From: Oidiodendron maius Zn
Lineage: Eukaryota; Ascomycota; Leotiomycetes; Myxotrichaceae
Direction: 5' to 3'
NCBI GenBank assembly: GCA_000827325.1
Contig: KN832892.1
Span: forward strand, 310,001 to 374,000
Length of the DNA stretch: 64,000 nucleotides
Part shown: positions 1 to 11,867 of the stretch, one piece after another
Layout of the letters: the number at the start of each line of letters is the position of its first letter
Numbering within the stretch: position 1 is the first letter of the stretch
Translations under genes and position numbers: made by a program
Notes under the pieces: model-generated
Databases searched by the model: none
Told to the model about the DNA's origin: nothing
Seen by the model: the letters and a program-made list of their open reading frames with translations, nothing else

Positions 1-470
1 TAGTCCTTACACCTCTTAAAGGCCTTAAAATAGCCCTCAATATCCTCTATTATATGCGAGGCTAGGCGCTTTGCAGATAGTGGCTTAGATTTCAGGGTAT
101 CGATATAACTAGATTGGCGCTTAATCCAGGCCTTAGTCCAGCGTACCGAGACTGACTTTTCAGCGTCACCAGTTGAGTAATAAAGCAGCCGATTAGCAGC
201 CAAGAGGACTGCTTCAGCATTAGCTGGAGTCCCGCAGCTATAAAGCATGAATATATAGTCTCGTAAAGCCGTATCTTGTACTGAATTCAGCTTCTTATTA
301 TGTCCCCCTCGACTATTACTAGCCGGAACGCCAGTGCGGCGCCGACGCAATGCATAATATGATACTGAAAACTGACGGGCAGCTTCAGAGGCTTTCAGAC
401 GTGGATTAGCATCCATTGCAGCGCTAGCAGCAGCAATATTAGCCTCGATTTCAGTGGCATTGGATGGCAT
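1..470 (-). mobile_element. pogo/Fot-like transposase, N-terminal part, cut by window edge
   Basis: An uninterrupted reading frame of 156 codons starts at the ATG at 470 and runs off the left edge. The first ~60 residues look like the psq-type helix-turn-helix of pogo/Fot transposases (EIEANIAAASAAMDANPR, then SEAARQFSVSYYALRRRR). A second CENP-B-like helix-turn-helix follows (SVRWTKAWIKRQSSYIDTLK, then KPLSAKRLA). This order, two DNA-binding domains ahead of a DDE domain, is standard for the family. The catalytic domain lies outside the window. The frame has no stop and no TpA-rich decay, unlike the neighbouring element at 673-2527, so this copy may be young. Family assignment is confident; intactness cannot be judged. 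Confidence 0.75.
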
Positions 471-548
471 TGTGCGCGTTAAGTTATGGAAGGTGGGGTT
501 TTCGGGTAAAAATTGGCGCATTGCTGTTCTTGGCGTATTGCCTTCCCT

Positions 549-591
549 CACCCACTTTACTGCGTAAAGTGGGTGGGTTGGTTACGTAACC
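549..591. repeat. hairpin and palindrome at the presumed 5' end of the left transposon
   Basis: Bases 549-560 pair exactly with 564-575 (12-bp stem CACCCACTTTAC, three-base loop). The perfect palindrome GGTTACGTAACC follows at 580-591. They lie about 80-120 bp upstream of the transposase start at 470, where the terminal inverted repeat of that element is expected. The other terminus is outside the window, so this is a candidate end only. Confidence 0.4.
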
Positions 592-672
592 GAACGATTA
601 TGTATATTATTGGTGGAGATCCCCTGAAGCGAAGAGCAGGATGTACATTTTATTCATCCAACATGCCAAGTA

Positions 673-718
673 ACGTAGTTGATCAGTAAGCTGGACAGAT
701 CAGTAAGCTGGACAGGTT
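673..718 (+). repeat. left terminal inverted repeat of the 1.86-kb transposon
   Basis: 46 bp, perfectly matched by 2482-2527 in inverse orientation. It contains a direct duplication of the 17-mer GATCAGTAAGCTGGACA (681-697 and 698-714), so each end carries two head-to-tail copies of a likely transposase-binding site. Confidence 0.9.
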
Positions 719-2481
719 ACCGAAAACCACTCTCAATTCTCCACTCTTGACTAATATTACTCCACAACCAACGCTCCAAATGTCTCAAACAGAGGGCCGA
801 ATCGCACTTGCACTTCAAGCCTATCAGCAGGGCCAATTTTCAAGCATACGGGCTGCTGCATGTATATATAATGCTCTATATTCAACCTTGTCTACCTGAT
901 ATTATAGGATTACCTCTCGACCTAATTCTAGATCCCCTAACCTTAAACTCACTTAAACTGAAGAAACAGCACTTATTGAGTAGATATTATCCCTTGATAT
1001 ATATAGCATACCACTAATACAAATCTTAGTATATCAAATAGCTGAATTACTTCTTGGAGAATATATCCAGAATATATTAATCAAACAGACAACATTAGGC
1101 TAGCGCTAGGTCTACTGCTTTATAACTTAATACCCTGAAATTAAATCCTGATATAGTTGAAAGTATAATTATAAGTATACAAAATATAAGGATCCTAAGG
1201 TTATTCGGGCTTGGTTTTGGCTTATATAAAATATAATAGTAAAATATAGGATTTTTATTAAGGATATATATAATTTTAATAAAACAGGATTCCAAATAGG
1301 TATAATTTCTACAGTAAAGGTAGTTACTTCTGCTAAGAGGGATTATATAGTATCACTTCAGCCTAGAAATCGTGAATAGGTCACGATAATTGAATCAATT
1401 AATACAATAGGCTGGGTCTTACCTCCTATAATTATCCTTAAAGGTATTATACACTAGCTAAGCTAGTATAAGTCTATACTATAGTGTATTGGAGTTAGTA
1501 ATAATAGCTAGACGACTGATAAATTAGGCCTTACCTAGCTTAAGAAGGTCTTTAATCTATATACTTAAGGTTATATAGTTAGAAAATATCAGCTTTTAAT
1601 TCTTGATAGATATAGAAGTCATATTATAGCCGAATTTGACTAATATACCAAACAAAACTCAATTATTGTACTCTATATACCTCCCTACTCTTTGTATATT
1701 CTGCAGCCTCTAGATATAAGCTGTTTTGCAGTCTTAAAACAACTCTACAGACAGGCTATAGAAGTATAAATACAGGTCGGAATCAATTATATTGATAAGG
1801 ACGACTTTCTGACCCTATACAAGGAGATCCGCCTGGCTGTATTTTAATCAGCTACAATTTAGAGTGGTTTTAGAGCCACTAGGACAGTTCCCTTTAACCT
1901 GGATTGAGTTTTGTCAGAATTATATATCCAAATATAGACACCATCACCTCCTCAAGTACCAACTCAAGCCCTATATCCCTAGGACCCTGAAACACCATAT
2001 AATATTGCTGAATTGCAGCTTTAGACTAAGGCTATTCAACAATTAATTCAGTATTGTACACAAAGTCCTCCTACTCCAGCTATCCAGGCAGTCAATCAGC
2101 TAATTAAAGGCTACTAAATAGCTATATATAATACAACAATCCTTACAGCCAAGAACAGGCAATTATAGGCTGCAAATACAAAGGTACAGAAGAAGAGGGC
2201 TAAGAAAAGAGCATTTATTAGTAGAGGAGGGACTTTAACTGTATAAGAGGTTCAGTAGGGTCAGAATCAGTCTATAATTTATAAAGAGGTAGGAATTCAG
2301 GTGGTTGAGCCACCTATACTATCTGTATTAATATATGCACCACGGACGTGTAGTGTATATAGATCATTAGAACATACTGCTTATACGTGCCTAGAACGTC
2401 AATAAATCGATTAGTTTAATTAGCTAGTTAGTATTCAAAGTGGTTGATTTTTAATTAATTAATATATATGGTAAGAGTGGG

Positions 2482-2527
2482 AACCTGTCCAGCTTACTGA
2501 TCTGTCCAGCTTACTGATCAACTACGT
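2482..2527 (-). repeat. right terminal inverted repeat of the 1.86-kb transposon
   Basis: Exact inverse of 673-718, including the tandem 17-mer, followed by TA at 2528-2529. Conservation of all 46 bp on both sides contrasts with the heavily mutated interior. Confidence 0.9.
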
Positions 2528-2756
2528 TAGATACGTTAGTAATCATCCGACTCTCCAGCTAGCCTAATTAGGCTCTGGTTGCTCCATGATGGGGGTACTC
2601 TGGATAGCCGTATTGTGGCAGAGTTTATAAGAGGGCCTACACTACGTGTGGCTGGTGTTATGGCTGGATCGAAGGATACTGTCAGAGATTGCTTATATAA
2701 TTGATACCCAATCCAGTGGATTGAAGCCCAACCCTAGAAACATATAAGCCTCTAAG

Positions 2757-2999
2757 CTAGAGGGAGGGCACATTTGCTTGTACAGTACAACATGGAATCC
2801 CAGTTGGAGATCCCGCTTCCCGCAGACAGGCTGCAATATGCTTGAATAGTCGGAGAGACTCGGGATTTCTAATCATCGTTTCGCTTACTACGACCTCCAT
2901 CGCATTTGCTTCTAGTCGGTAAAAGCAAGTGCATCCTGTAAGCAAGTTTGTCCGGTCAAAACTGCCTTCGGAGAGATTATGCAATGCTCTGGTTGTCAT
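2757..2999 (-). pseudogene. possible aldehyde-dehydrogenase fragment
   Basis: An isolated 80-codon open stretch contains VVVSETMIRNPESL followed by AACLREAGSPTGI. This weakly resembles the ALDH segment in which a lysine-serine-glutamate motif is followed by 'REAGLPPGV'. No NAD-binding or catalytic segment flanks it, and the surroundings (2530-3595) are repeat-like. It may equally be a chance frame. Treat as a low-confidence relic. Confidence 0.18.
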
Positions 3000-3595
3000 G
3001 AAAACTGAGGGGTGACTGCCTCTACTTATAACTAGCCATGGAACGTATTGAACGATAAAAGGGTTTCGCTTGAATAGCTAAATAATAAGCTTAGAAGACT
3101 GTATAGCTGAGGTATAGCTGAGAGTTTCTGTAGTCCTAATAAGGGTGATGATTGCAGGTCTGTACGGCTAAACGTTAGAGAATCTCTAAGGCTTATCTAA
3201 CGATTATTCAAGACGTAGAGTCCGACATCATAAACCTCCAAGGCTTCGCTATCGATTATTTATGGTGGGTGAGTTGAAGGAGCCTCGCTAGTGAGTTCCT
3301 GGAAGCTCGAAGTAACGAAGTATATTTTACCTAGAAAGTCAAAAGACTAAACGCTGCTCTTCCCTGAAAGGGGCCTGCCCCTTTATATACATAATATCTC
3401 ACTAATATAGTCCTTGATTCAAGCCACGTGCAACCAAGTCACCTACCCGTGACCCTCCGTTTAGCCACCTGACAGTTATGAAGGTAAAGACGCGGTAGCT
3501 TAGTAGTGGCTATATTAGTAGATGGTAAAAAATTAGCTAGCGAGTTAAGCAAAAGCCCCTTGAATATCTTAGTAACGGAGTCTATAGATTGCTTA
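3000..3595. other. intergenic, repeat-like, no gene seen
   Basis: Short AT-rich stretches and several similar short phrases (for example 'gtatagctgaggtatagctgag' type doublets near 3100) but no coding potential. Probably degraded transposon sequence; I cannot name a family. Confidence 0.4.
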
Positions 3596-3790
3596 TTATC
3601 CCCTCGTCTGGTACGAGCTGCCCACGCTAGCAGGGGTACGCTAAAGTTTTTCTTTGCTCGCTAAAATGATAGAGACTTTAAGGGCTGTAAGCACTGTAGT
3701 ACATAGACTTTAGCGATACTCAGCACTATGGAAATAGTGTATTACTGTACCCCTGCTAGAGTGGGCAGCTCGTACCAGACGAGGGGATAA
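3596..3790. mobile_element. MITE, 195 bp, 44-bp terminal inverted repeats
   Basis: 3596-3639 is inverted at 3747-3790 with a single mismatch in 44 bp; the ends begin TTATCCCCTCGTCTGG. The 107-bp centre has no coding capacity. The outermost bases are compatible with TA target duplication, but because TA is itself palindromic this cannot be proved here. A 4-6 bp match outside the ends (TGCTTA versus TGCTCTTA) is not exact. Likely a small non-autonomous DNA transposon. Confidence 0.8.
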
Positions 3791-4782
3791 TGCTCTTAGA
3801 AGTGGCGCCATCTTGGGACAGGTGGGTTTAGCTAGGGTGCCTCGATAACAAGGTTACTGAGCCTGCTGTTTAGTGGTGGCGATAGCGAAAAGCAAACATA
3901 CGGAGTCCGTGATAGCTGGTGCAAGAGCTTCTGGGAATGGCGTCCTCCCCTGCTGGCTCGAGTGGCGCCACGGTGTCAAGAGCTGGACTTATGTACAGTA
4001 GAGAAGACTTGCCGGACGGTTGAGATGTGGATTGAGACATGGATAGCTGCCAAGCAACATCCCAAGTTGACCGCCTTTACCAGGGGATGTCAATCTATTA
4101 ATAAGGCACGGTCACGTGAGCTACCGATTCGCTACTGCCAATAGAAATTGGGGTATTTGGGCGCAGGTCACTGGCAGATACGTGTAGGAGTCAGCTGGCA
4201 ATACAGGTAGCATGGATAATAACAGCACATACCATATACGGTAATATGATCTGTGCGCGAACCGACCCCTGGCATTCCTCCCATGTTTTGCTCACCGCTT
4301 TGGCGACGTGGCTGGAGGTTGTTTCCGCAGCGGCATGGCTTACTGTACCTCGTATAACAACGTTATTGGCGTTCTGTATGGTAAGAAATTAGTGCACTAT
4401 GATTAGCGTTTAACAGATCTGGGCCAGGCGTTTGCGGCTTGCTTACTCCATAAATCCTACTGGTAATCCGTCGACCCGAAGAGGCTTCGGAGGTACTTAT
4501 TTCATTGCGGCCAGGCTGGGCTGCATGGTTGTTTGCCACTTATCTGCGACCAATTACAGGATCCACTCTCCGCCGACCCGGCCAGCCAGGCGACGCTACA
4601 GATGATCCTTCCCTCCCGATTTCTTGTTGGAAATGATGGCGGAGTAACAATGCATGTCTAGAAATACGTCAAGCCCTGCAAGCCATCTATATGTGCTGGC
4701 CCGCCCATTGTCCGGCCCAAGCATATATTAACAGAATATCCATCTGCAGAGTCTAGAGCCCACCAACAAGTATTTGTTTAAT
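3791..4782. promoter_or_regulatory. intergenic region and promoter of the germin-like gene
   Basis: No convincing gene. A TATA-like GCATATATTA lies at 4721-4730, about 55 bp upstream of the ATG at 4783, with a CA-rich leader after it. The first 600 bp hold only short open frames without recognisable family features. Confidence 0.4.
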
Positions 4783-5572
4783 ATGCATGTCTCTACGTCT
4801 TTCCCAACCCTGTTGGCAATCTTCGCCGCCAGCGCCTCGGCAATCCCCATCACCGTCTCAAAACAAGCGGCACAGACCACTCTTACTCTGCAACAACAGC
4901 TTGAACTCGCAGGAACTGCTGTAGACCGGCTCGCATTAATCCCGAACGATCAGGATTTTGTGTTTGATTTCAATGCCTCAACGACAGGGATCACAGCTGG
5001 CCAAGGTACTTTACATAGCATCTGCTTCCGTCCTTCCTCGGAAGCCTTCAAGAAATCCTCGATTCTAACTCATATCATTAGGCGGTAAGACGGTCAAAGC
5101 AGACCGAGATACATTTCCCGCCCTTATTGGCAGCCATGCATCCATGACCCTGGGTTTCCTTGGCCCTTGCGGTTTCAACACTCCTCATGTCCACCCCCGT
5201 GCTGCAGAGCTCAATATCGTTGTTCAAGGACGTCTGATGGGAAGTGTCACAGCGGAAAATGGCGCGCGACATATGCAACATACACTCAACCAATATCAAA
5301 TGACTGTCTTCCCGCAGGGTGCCCTACATACGGAGTGGAATCCTGACTGCGAGCCTGCTGTATTTGTCGCAGCCTTCCCAAACGAGGATCCGGGCGTTCA
5401 ACAGGCTGCTCAAACCTTTTTTGGCTTCGAGGACGACGTCATTCAGGCTGCGCTAGGTGGTGACGGCTCTGTTAATGGTCAAGACCTGGACAAGTTCAAG
5501 GCACTTATTCCCCCGAATGTGGCACTTGGAGTCGAGTCATGCTTAAAAAAATGCAATATCGGCACGACGTAA
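4783..5572 (+). CDS. secreted germin-like / spherulin-type cupin
   Basis: Two exons (4783-5005 and 5082-5572) around a 76-bp GT-AG intron with branch-like TCTAAC give 237 residues. A signal peptide is visible (MHVSTSFPTLLAIFAASASA, cleavage likely before IPITV). The bicupin-like core has the germin metal motif: GPCGFNTPHVHPRAAELNIV supplies two His and one Glu (H-x-H...E), and MTVFPQGALHTEWNPDC supplies the third His. Fungal members are extracellular or wall proteins whose catalytic role, if any, varies; no oxalate oxidase activity should be assumed. The stop codon overlaps a good 5' splice site (GTAAGT at 5569), and an alternative third exon ending at 5684 is possible. Isolated between repeats and the MARVEL-like gene. 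Confidence 0.88.
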
Positions 5573-6070
5573 GTATCTACCCAGGAGCAATTCCCCAATT
5601 AAAGAGAAGGCACGCTAAAGGACTCTTTGCAGTAGAACAAATGCCGTTTCTTCCTATATCTTGAGAGGGCTCAATGATATCTAAACAGCGGTTGAGAATA
5701 GACTGTATATTACGGGAGGCAACTCTTAAATGGCGCTATGGGGGCGTATAGATTGTTATAATTCTGAGACGACGGCAAAGATTCAGCGGGTGTGGAGCAT
5801 ATATCCATAATTCAGTCAATATTTTGTGTACATGGTTTTCGAGAAACGTAATATAGAAGCGTGGGATCCGTAATTACACAACACGGACATGGAAATATAA
5901 GAAGTAACCCAATCCAATGATATTTCACTTAATGATATTTCACTCAACGAAGACACGTTAGATACTGTGTTCTCGATTTCAAAATCAAGAGGATATAAGT
6001 AGAGGCTGCTGGAACGCTAAACTTAGGACGTGGCATTATCTAGAGATAAGAAAGGATTATCTAGGCGCGA

Positions 6071-6974
6071 CTATATCCCCTCTGGAGGGTTGTAACCTCT
6101 CTCGCTAACACGGCGGTAAGCGGATGACGGTAATAAGAAGCTCATCCCCCTATCGTTTCCATCAATATCTGCTGGTTCCAGGCGGTTTAACTCTGTCTCT
6201 TCAGAGTCAGGAAGGCCTGGAGTACTTGGAAAGCTAGGTGGCCCATCGAGGTTATTTGGAGATTTGGATCCGTTCGTATATGATGGGGTGATCAAGCCAC
6301 GGTACTCGCTGTCTCTTTGTTCAAAGCTGCGAGACTTTGGACTCTCTGTTCTGATATAGGCGCTAGGTGTTCTTGAGACTGAGATGGTATAGAAATCGAG
6401 TGCCAAGCCCGCAAGGGTTGTTAAGCTATATGAAATCAATAAATAATAGTACTGGGCCTGAAAATGAAAGCTTACATTGCAATAACCTCAAATGAGAAGA
6501 GCGTCTTATAAAGGCGACACACCATTATACCCGTGGAATTGTTCCATGACTCAATGCCGCAGCTTTTAGTGAGCGTTACTCTTAGAGTACGTGTAAGAAG
6601 TCCAAATGAAAGCGCCAAGAAGGCAAGGAGAGCGCCGTTGAGGATGATGGATATTTTTGAAGGCGGCGTTGTTGCAGCATAAACACTGATTGTAAAAGCT
6701 AAGACGACAGTCGAGATAGTAAACCCGGTAAGATGCTATTGGGATTTAAGTTATTAGCGACTGCTAGATGTTGGAGGTCTTAAATGCTCCTTACGATAAT
6801 GAAAGTCCAAGGGACAGGTGCATAGCTGCTCCGCAAATTCGAGATAAAGTACGCAATGATTGCAAAATCCACGACGCAGGAGACCAGCTGCAATAATTTT
6901 ATTGTATAAAATGGTATTCGCTGGTACCTCGAGCGCCGATCCATTCTACTCTTGAAGCGGTCTGCTAACTTCAT
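6071..6974 (-). CDS. four-TM MARVEL-like fungal membrane protein
   Basis: Three exons on the minus strand (6974-6795, 6735-6476, 6425-6071) with 59- and 50-bp introns give 264 residues in frame. Four hydrophobic segments are visible: LLQLVSCVVDFAIIAYFI, FIIVHLTG onward through TVVLAFTISVYA, IILNGALLAFLALSFGLL, and the segment spanning the second intron to LAGLALDFYTI. A Ser/Pro-rich cytosolic tail of ~100 residues with acidic patches follows. Four TM plus a disordered tail is the layout of MARVEL-type fungal plasma-membrane or eisosome-related proteins, but I see no diagnostic motif. The start was chosen as the first ATG after an in-frame stop; an upstream exon cannot be excluded. Confidence 0.7.
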
Positions 6975-8083
6975 GGTGACGGCTCTCACTCAGCACAACT
7001 TGAGCAATAAAGACGACGAATGTTGGGAAAGTGGAGAGAAGGAATATTGAAAATGCTCAAGGAAATGCAGGGTAGTAGAATGGTATACAACAGAAATTAG
7101 AATAAGCGCCACGCAGGTGGGCGCGGCATTTTCTTGGCGGTGGTAAGCACTACGGGAGGCACCATAATTGGAAAAAATGATCACTCAGCCTTGTGCTTCG
7201 CCTCGACATCCCTGCCAACAATCTTGGCGATGCTTCACGTGATCAACGTAAGATCGAGCCCGTGTGTTGCTGAGCCCGTAGTAAGGTTCGAATATAATCG
7301 AATTGACTACTGCCCAACTGCAGAGTATCTGTGCAACCTCCTTATATATCTAGTAAGTGGCAAATACAACTGTAATGCAGCTTTAACTGGACACAGTCTC
7401 GCAATACCAATACCTATGTTCTCCAAGTACTTGCACGTGTAGGACATATATTTATAGCACCTTTCGCCCCAAAATATTTTTGGGCGCCACGACCTTTTTC
7501 TGCCCCCAATCAATCGTCCTTGCTCATATGCGGCCGAAACCCTAGCGAGGGAAATGGACAAAGCACGTGATCGTAGGATTAAGGACCACGGTTAAACTTC
7601 TCTATAGAATGTGGGGTGGGCCGAGAAGAAACTGAGAATATTTGGAGGTTATTCTTCGAGTTTTGGTGGGCTTCACTGAAAATTACCCCTGCGGGACCGA
7701 AAATTGTATTCTTATTGCCCAGGCTTTAATCCCTTGTATTCTTATATCCAGGATTTTTATAGGGAGGTTTTATTGTAGCCCTTATCCCTTTGTCTGTCGC
7801 AAACAGCCTTTGCTAGTAGAGGTAAGCGGTTCGAACAATACATCTCATTTAATAGTTTATACCACGGAGGTGGTTTTTGAGTATATCTTATAAGATTTGT
7901 AATTAACTGAATTAGGGGTAACTGTAAGGGTTGTGCAAGCAAATTAGAGCCGAGTATTCCGAGAAACCCCACTAGCCGTCGGGCTCCATCGGCCGACGAT
8001 TAGTGGAGGCAGTTTGCGACAGACGAAAATAGACAGGCGGCCATATTACACAACCCTTAGGGAGATATATTTTTACCTGCGAA
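6975..8083. other. intergenic, no gene supported
   Basis: Several short open frames of 60-100 codons on both strands overlap one another, and none shows a recognisable family or coherent exon structure. The 7640-7960 stretch is AT-rich and repeat-like. Confidence 0.35.
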
Positions 8084-8254
8084 GGATATTTGCGGATTCG
8101 GTCCTCGCGGATGATTAGATTATCCGGCAGCCCGTACAATGTAAATAGTGTAGCTACATGCAACCTACAACCTCAGACAAGACAATGACAACGGTTCCAC
8201 ACCACATCAGGATGAACCAGCTCACCCTGTAACATCTGACATTGCCTCTATATC
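8084..8254 (+). repeat. dispersed repeat copy 1 (similar to 14058-14252)
   Basis: Shares a diverged ~180-bp stretch with 14058-14252. Both start AGGATATT(C/T)... with several CGGAT steps and end with a similar block reading TTCCACAC, GATGAACCA and TGTAAC(A/C)TCT(G/A)ACAT in that order. Possibly the ends of an old LTR-type element, but no coding remnant or paired terminus supports that; family unassigned. Confidence 0.45.
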
Positions 8255-10078
8255 TTTAACAAATCAAAAATATATATATATATAATATCTAAACTCTACT
8301 TTACTCTATACAGTACATGGCTGAATCCACCTTGACACTTACGAAAGATCGGAAAGTGCTGCCCTGGCCTTATTAATCTCGCTTGATTAAAGAGGGGCTT
8401 CGAAGACTTGACGCCGCTAACTAAAAAAATAGTCACTCCGGAGAGCATATGATTTGTTATTGTAGATACAGTAAGCCTCCGCTTACTGTATTTATAACCC
8501 CTGAGTGGTACTAACTTAACGTTAACTTAGTTAATAAGCAATAAGCACTTGGTTATCAATCAAATCTCCGTTGATGACCCTGCATAATGCCGCCTCCGTT
8601 AAATTTCATATCTGCTCCTCTATCGTGGCAGAATGATCCTTGAGAGTATTCAGAAGATATGGCAGCAGCGCTTAGTCGGAAATGCTAGTCCGAGGGATTT
8701 AAGATAAAGAAGGTTGCGATTCGAGAAACGGGTTGGATGATCTGCAAAGGCTTAAGATAATTGATAAATTACAACATAACCGCCTCTCGATCCAAGCAGC
8801 ATCCATATGCCGTCTGCCCGCAAAAATTCATGTCCCTACGGAGGTATGCAGGCATTGATTGGGCGGTAACTGGGATTCCACCAACGTCATCAAAATCCTT
8901 CAGGAATTGATATTGCCAATTATTGAAGCATATGGCAATAACTAATGATAAATTGAGAATCAAGAGTTCACCCAGTGTTTGCTGCTTAGATTAACGAGCA
9001 GTGAACCATGATCATCATCAATCAGCATAACCAACAGCCATCAACCATTACCATGAGAATATCCGTGATCAAACCTTGACTCCGCGCCAACATCGTCACT
9101 ATTGACCAACGCGATTTGACTAACACGATTTGATTACCACAAGTGACCAAAATATTCCCTATGACTTCAACGCCTCAGGACCATGGTTTAGTCGTCAGCA
9201 CTATCCGGGTCACAAACGGCACCCAAGCTAACCATATCACGCCAAATATTATCTTGAAGGTGGTAGTCGTCGAGCAGTCTCCTCATCGAGGAGCATTGTC
9301 GTCTAAGAAAGCATTGTAATGGAGTGTGTGGTCGGGAGGAGGGATCATTAGTGGTTGTTGAGCAGCATCGGTGGCTATATTGTATGAGGGAGGGGATCCT
9401 ACATTAGAGCAACTATTAGCTATTGAGGGGTACGGAGGCATTGGACTGACGCTGTCATCGTGTATAATGGCCGGATTCGATCTCCATCAATGGGGGATTC
9501 GGGATAGAAGGTCAGTTCTGTGATTTCGAGAAATACAATGGGCGATTCCAGCAGCTTGGAAAAGAAGTCGTAAGTATGAAGGCTGGCGATTGTGAGTTGG
9601 AAGGCGCCCGGGGTTGTTGGTCGCATGGCGCAGCAATTTGTTGGTTGGAAGGCGCAGGCAGTTAATGGGTTCGCTTGATGTTACAATTTGCGGGCAAGTC
9701 ATTATTGTATCTGTTTGTTCAAGCGCCCTGTCAACCGTACGTTTGGATAGGAAGCAGTGGGAAATATCTCTTGCCCTGGGAGCAAATTCACTACCAGCAG
9801 CAGTCTTACGTGAAGTATACCTGAAAAGATGAAAATTGTACAGCCCTGTGCCTGCGCCGATGAACTACGAAGGTATACAAATGAATGACTGTGATACGGA
9901 ATAACAGGAGGGGTAAGATGAATATGCGAACTGCTTATTAACTCTAGGCGATTTACCAGAAGGGCAACTATTACTAGTCTGCAATCATAATTCTTAATCT
10001 GACTCCATATGGAGCTCCTCAAGCCCTTAGAGTGTCTATTTCTGGCTTGCGTCGGTGGGGAAGCTTTGATTGAAAAAT
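8255..10078. other. long intergenic stretch, no gene supported
   Basis: Contains a (TA)n-rich run near 8265-8285, CCATCAACC/TTGACC-rich low-complexity sequence at 9000-9130 and a purine-rich strip at 9320-9410. The open frames of ~70 codons at 9420-9700 (minus) are not recognisable. This is the 3' flank of the regulator at 10079-11867. Confidence 0.3.
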
Positions 10079-11867
10079 TTATCCCTTCAATGGAAATATC
10101 TCTTCCCATACGTGCAGCTTACCATCTATCTCGTGTCTATACCGTGCACAAATTAATCTTCCGTAACCAGGATCCTCTGATATTGCCAGGATGACATCAG
10201 AGAAGCGTGCCAATTCAGGTATATCGTCAGATTTCGATAGTTCTCCACAGTAATTTGCAGCCGCTTCCTCGAAGTCCGCAACTTGTTCAACATATCGAGC
10301 AATTATTGAACCCTCCCACATACCTTCTTGGCATGTTGCACGATAGAGCATGGATATCGCCTGGCGTCGCAAAATTGGATCGCGGCACTTCACTGAAATG
10401 AGATATAACGAGGGTATAACCCCAGACTCAAGTGTGAAAGTCCGATGTAGTGGTTCTGATGTTGAGCTTTCCAGGGCTTTGTCCTTTAAGTAGCTCATGG
10501 AAAGTGCTAATATCTTCTTGAAGTCGTCGTTGTAGCTGTCACAGCTCATTTCTTTTGTGGACTGACAATTTGATATCAGGAAAGACACATAGAAATGTTG
10601 AATCTCTAGCAGTCTGATCGCTCTAGTGTCCTCAAGACAAAATAAGGATTTTGGGCGGTTATATGCGTTCAGAGCCGAAAGCCAGATAGCCAAACTGCTT
10701 TGCAATATTCTGAGTTGACCGAGCAGTACCGGGAAGCTCGACAGATCCAAGCTTCTTGCTATTGCATGTTGCGACAAAATTGCCTTAGCAACATCGTCGA
10801 TTGGATCTGTTATGGTCGATTTGGCCGCCTCGAGGAGACATCCTCGAAAGCGGAATACAGCACTTGACAAGGTGTCTAAATACTGTCTAGCCTCCTGGAT
10901 ATTAAAAAATGTTGCTGGTACCCAAGCATATGGCATCGCCACACTCTGTTCTGGAATAAAATGCAAATGTGGCGATTGCTGTCCAAACATAGTAGACTCA
11001 TAGTCCAATCGCGCAAATACGTCAGTCAACTGATCAACAACGGTATCCGGATCATGTTTTAAGACCAGTTGTACTGGCTCAGAACTCAGGCTGTCGTTCT
11101 GAGATGCCGTTCTAGACAGGATCCTCAAGCCAGTTTGAAGATGCGTCAGTGCTCCAATCCGCTGCCCTTGTAGCATTTCGAGGCAGATGAACAAGAGGCA
11201 TGTAATGAGAGTCACCTCTCTAGTTCGAGAGTCCCCAGTGGTCTGGAGACGAGTTCTCAAACTCCCGATCGCCTTGACATATTGTCTTAGGCTGAAAACA
11301 TGGGCAGGATCGTTGAGGCTTGTGGTGCTGGTAGACACTCCTCTTTCTTTGTACTTCCTGTGCATGGAGCCAAGGGCTATCGAAGCGTGGAGTATCGAGG
11401 GCTCTTCATGGCTTATTTGGAGAATGAGACGATTCCACAGGTTCGATTGAAAACAGCCACGAATTTCATCAACTGTTTTGCTACGGAAGAAATACCATCC
11501 TTGCGATTCATCGCTAGTCATACCGAGAGGTAGGCTGAGCTGGGGTGGAGCCTTTGGATTCTGTGGAAGCAAAATCCGATTTGATACGACACTGGTGCAC
11601 ACAGAAACAGGTAGATGTGCAGCTGCAATCACTTCATAGCCATCACATTTTCGACCAGTCGAGGAACATCTGAGGCACGAAGGACGCAGTTCATCACATT
11701 TTATACGTCGAATCCTTTGTTTTTAGTTTAAGTCAGCCCTTGTCACAGTTTAGGAAAGATGTTTCGGTCTGATATCTACGACCAGATAGAAATACATACT
11801 TGCAAGTGCGGCAACCAGTTCGAGTTTTTGGCTTGCGTGTCCGCACTCTTGTCGTCCGTATAGTCAT
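10079..11867 (-). CDS. Zn2Cys6 transcription factor (Fungal_trans_2 type)
   Basis: Two exons (11867-11800, 11714-10079; 85-bp intron from GTATGT to AAAG) give 567 residues. The intron splits the zinc cluster: Cys19, 22, 29, 36, 39, 46 in C-x2-C-x6-C-x6-C-x2-C-x6-C (GCRTCKIRRIKC then CLRCSSTGRKC). A long helical middle region begins FQSNLWNRLILQISHEEPSI and continues with ASIALGSMH, the usual opening of the Fungal_trans_2/DUF3468 regulatory domain. Nuclear, DNA-binding, presumably recognises CGG-type half sites. No obvious co-regulated partner is adjacent. Length is normal and the frame intact. Confidence 0.9.

Larger units (their letters stand above)
673..2527 (+). mobile_element. decayed Tc1/mariner-pogo type DNA transposon, 1,855 bp
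   Basis: Perfect 46-bp terminal inverted repeats (673-718 and 2482-2527) are bounded by a TA dinucleotide on each side (671-672, 2528-2529), the target duplication of the Tc1/mariner superfamily. A transposase start at 780 reads MSQTEGRIALALQAYQQGQF, typical of the psq helix-turn-helix of fungal pogo-like transposases. The frame breaks after about 40 codons and the interior is extremely TA-rich with many in-frame TAA/TAG codons, as expected after RIP (CpA to TpA). Total length fits Fot/pogo elements (~1.9 kb). Non-autonomous now, but both ends are intact and could still be mobilised by a related transposase. Confidence 0.85.

Noticed and set aside
7307-7561. 84-codon minus-strand frame with basic Arg/Lys segment
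   Set aside because: Looked at first like a transposase tail, but no second motif supports it and the flanks are not repeat-like enough.
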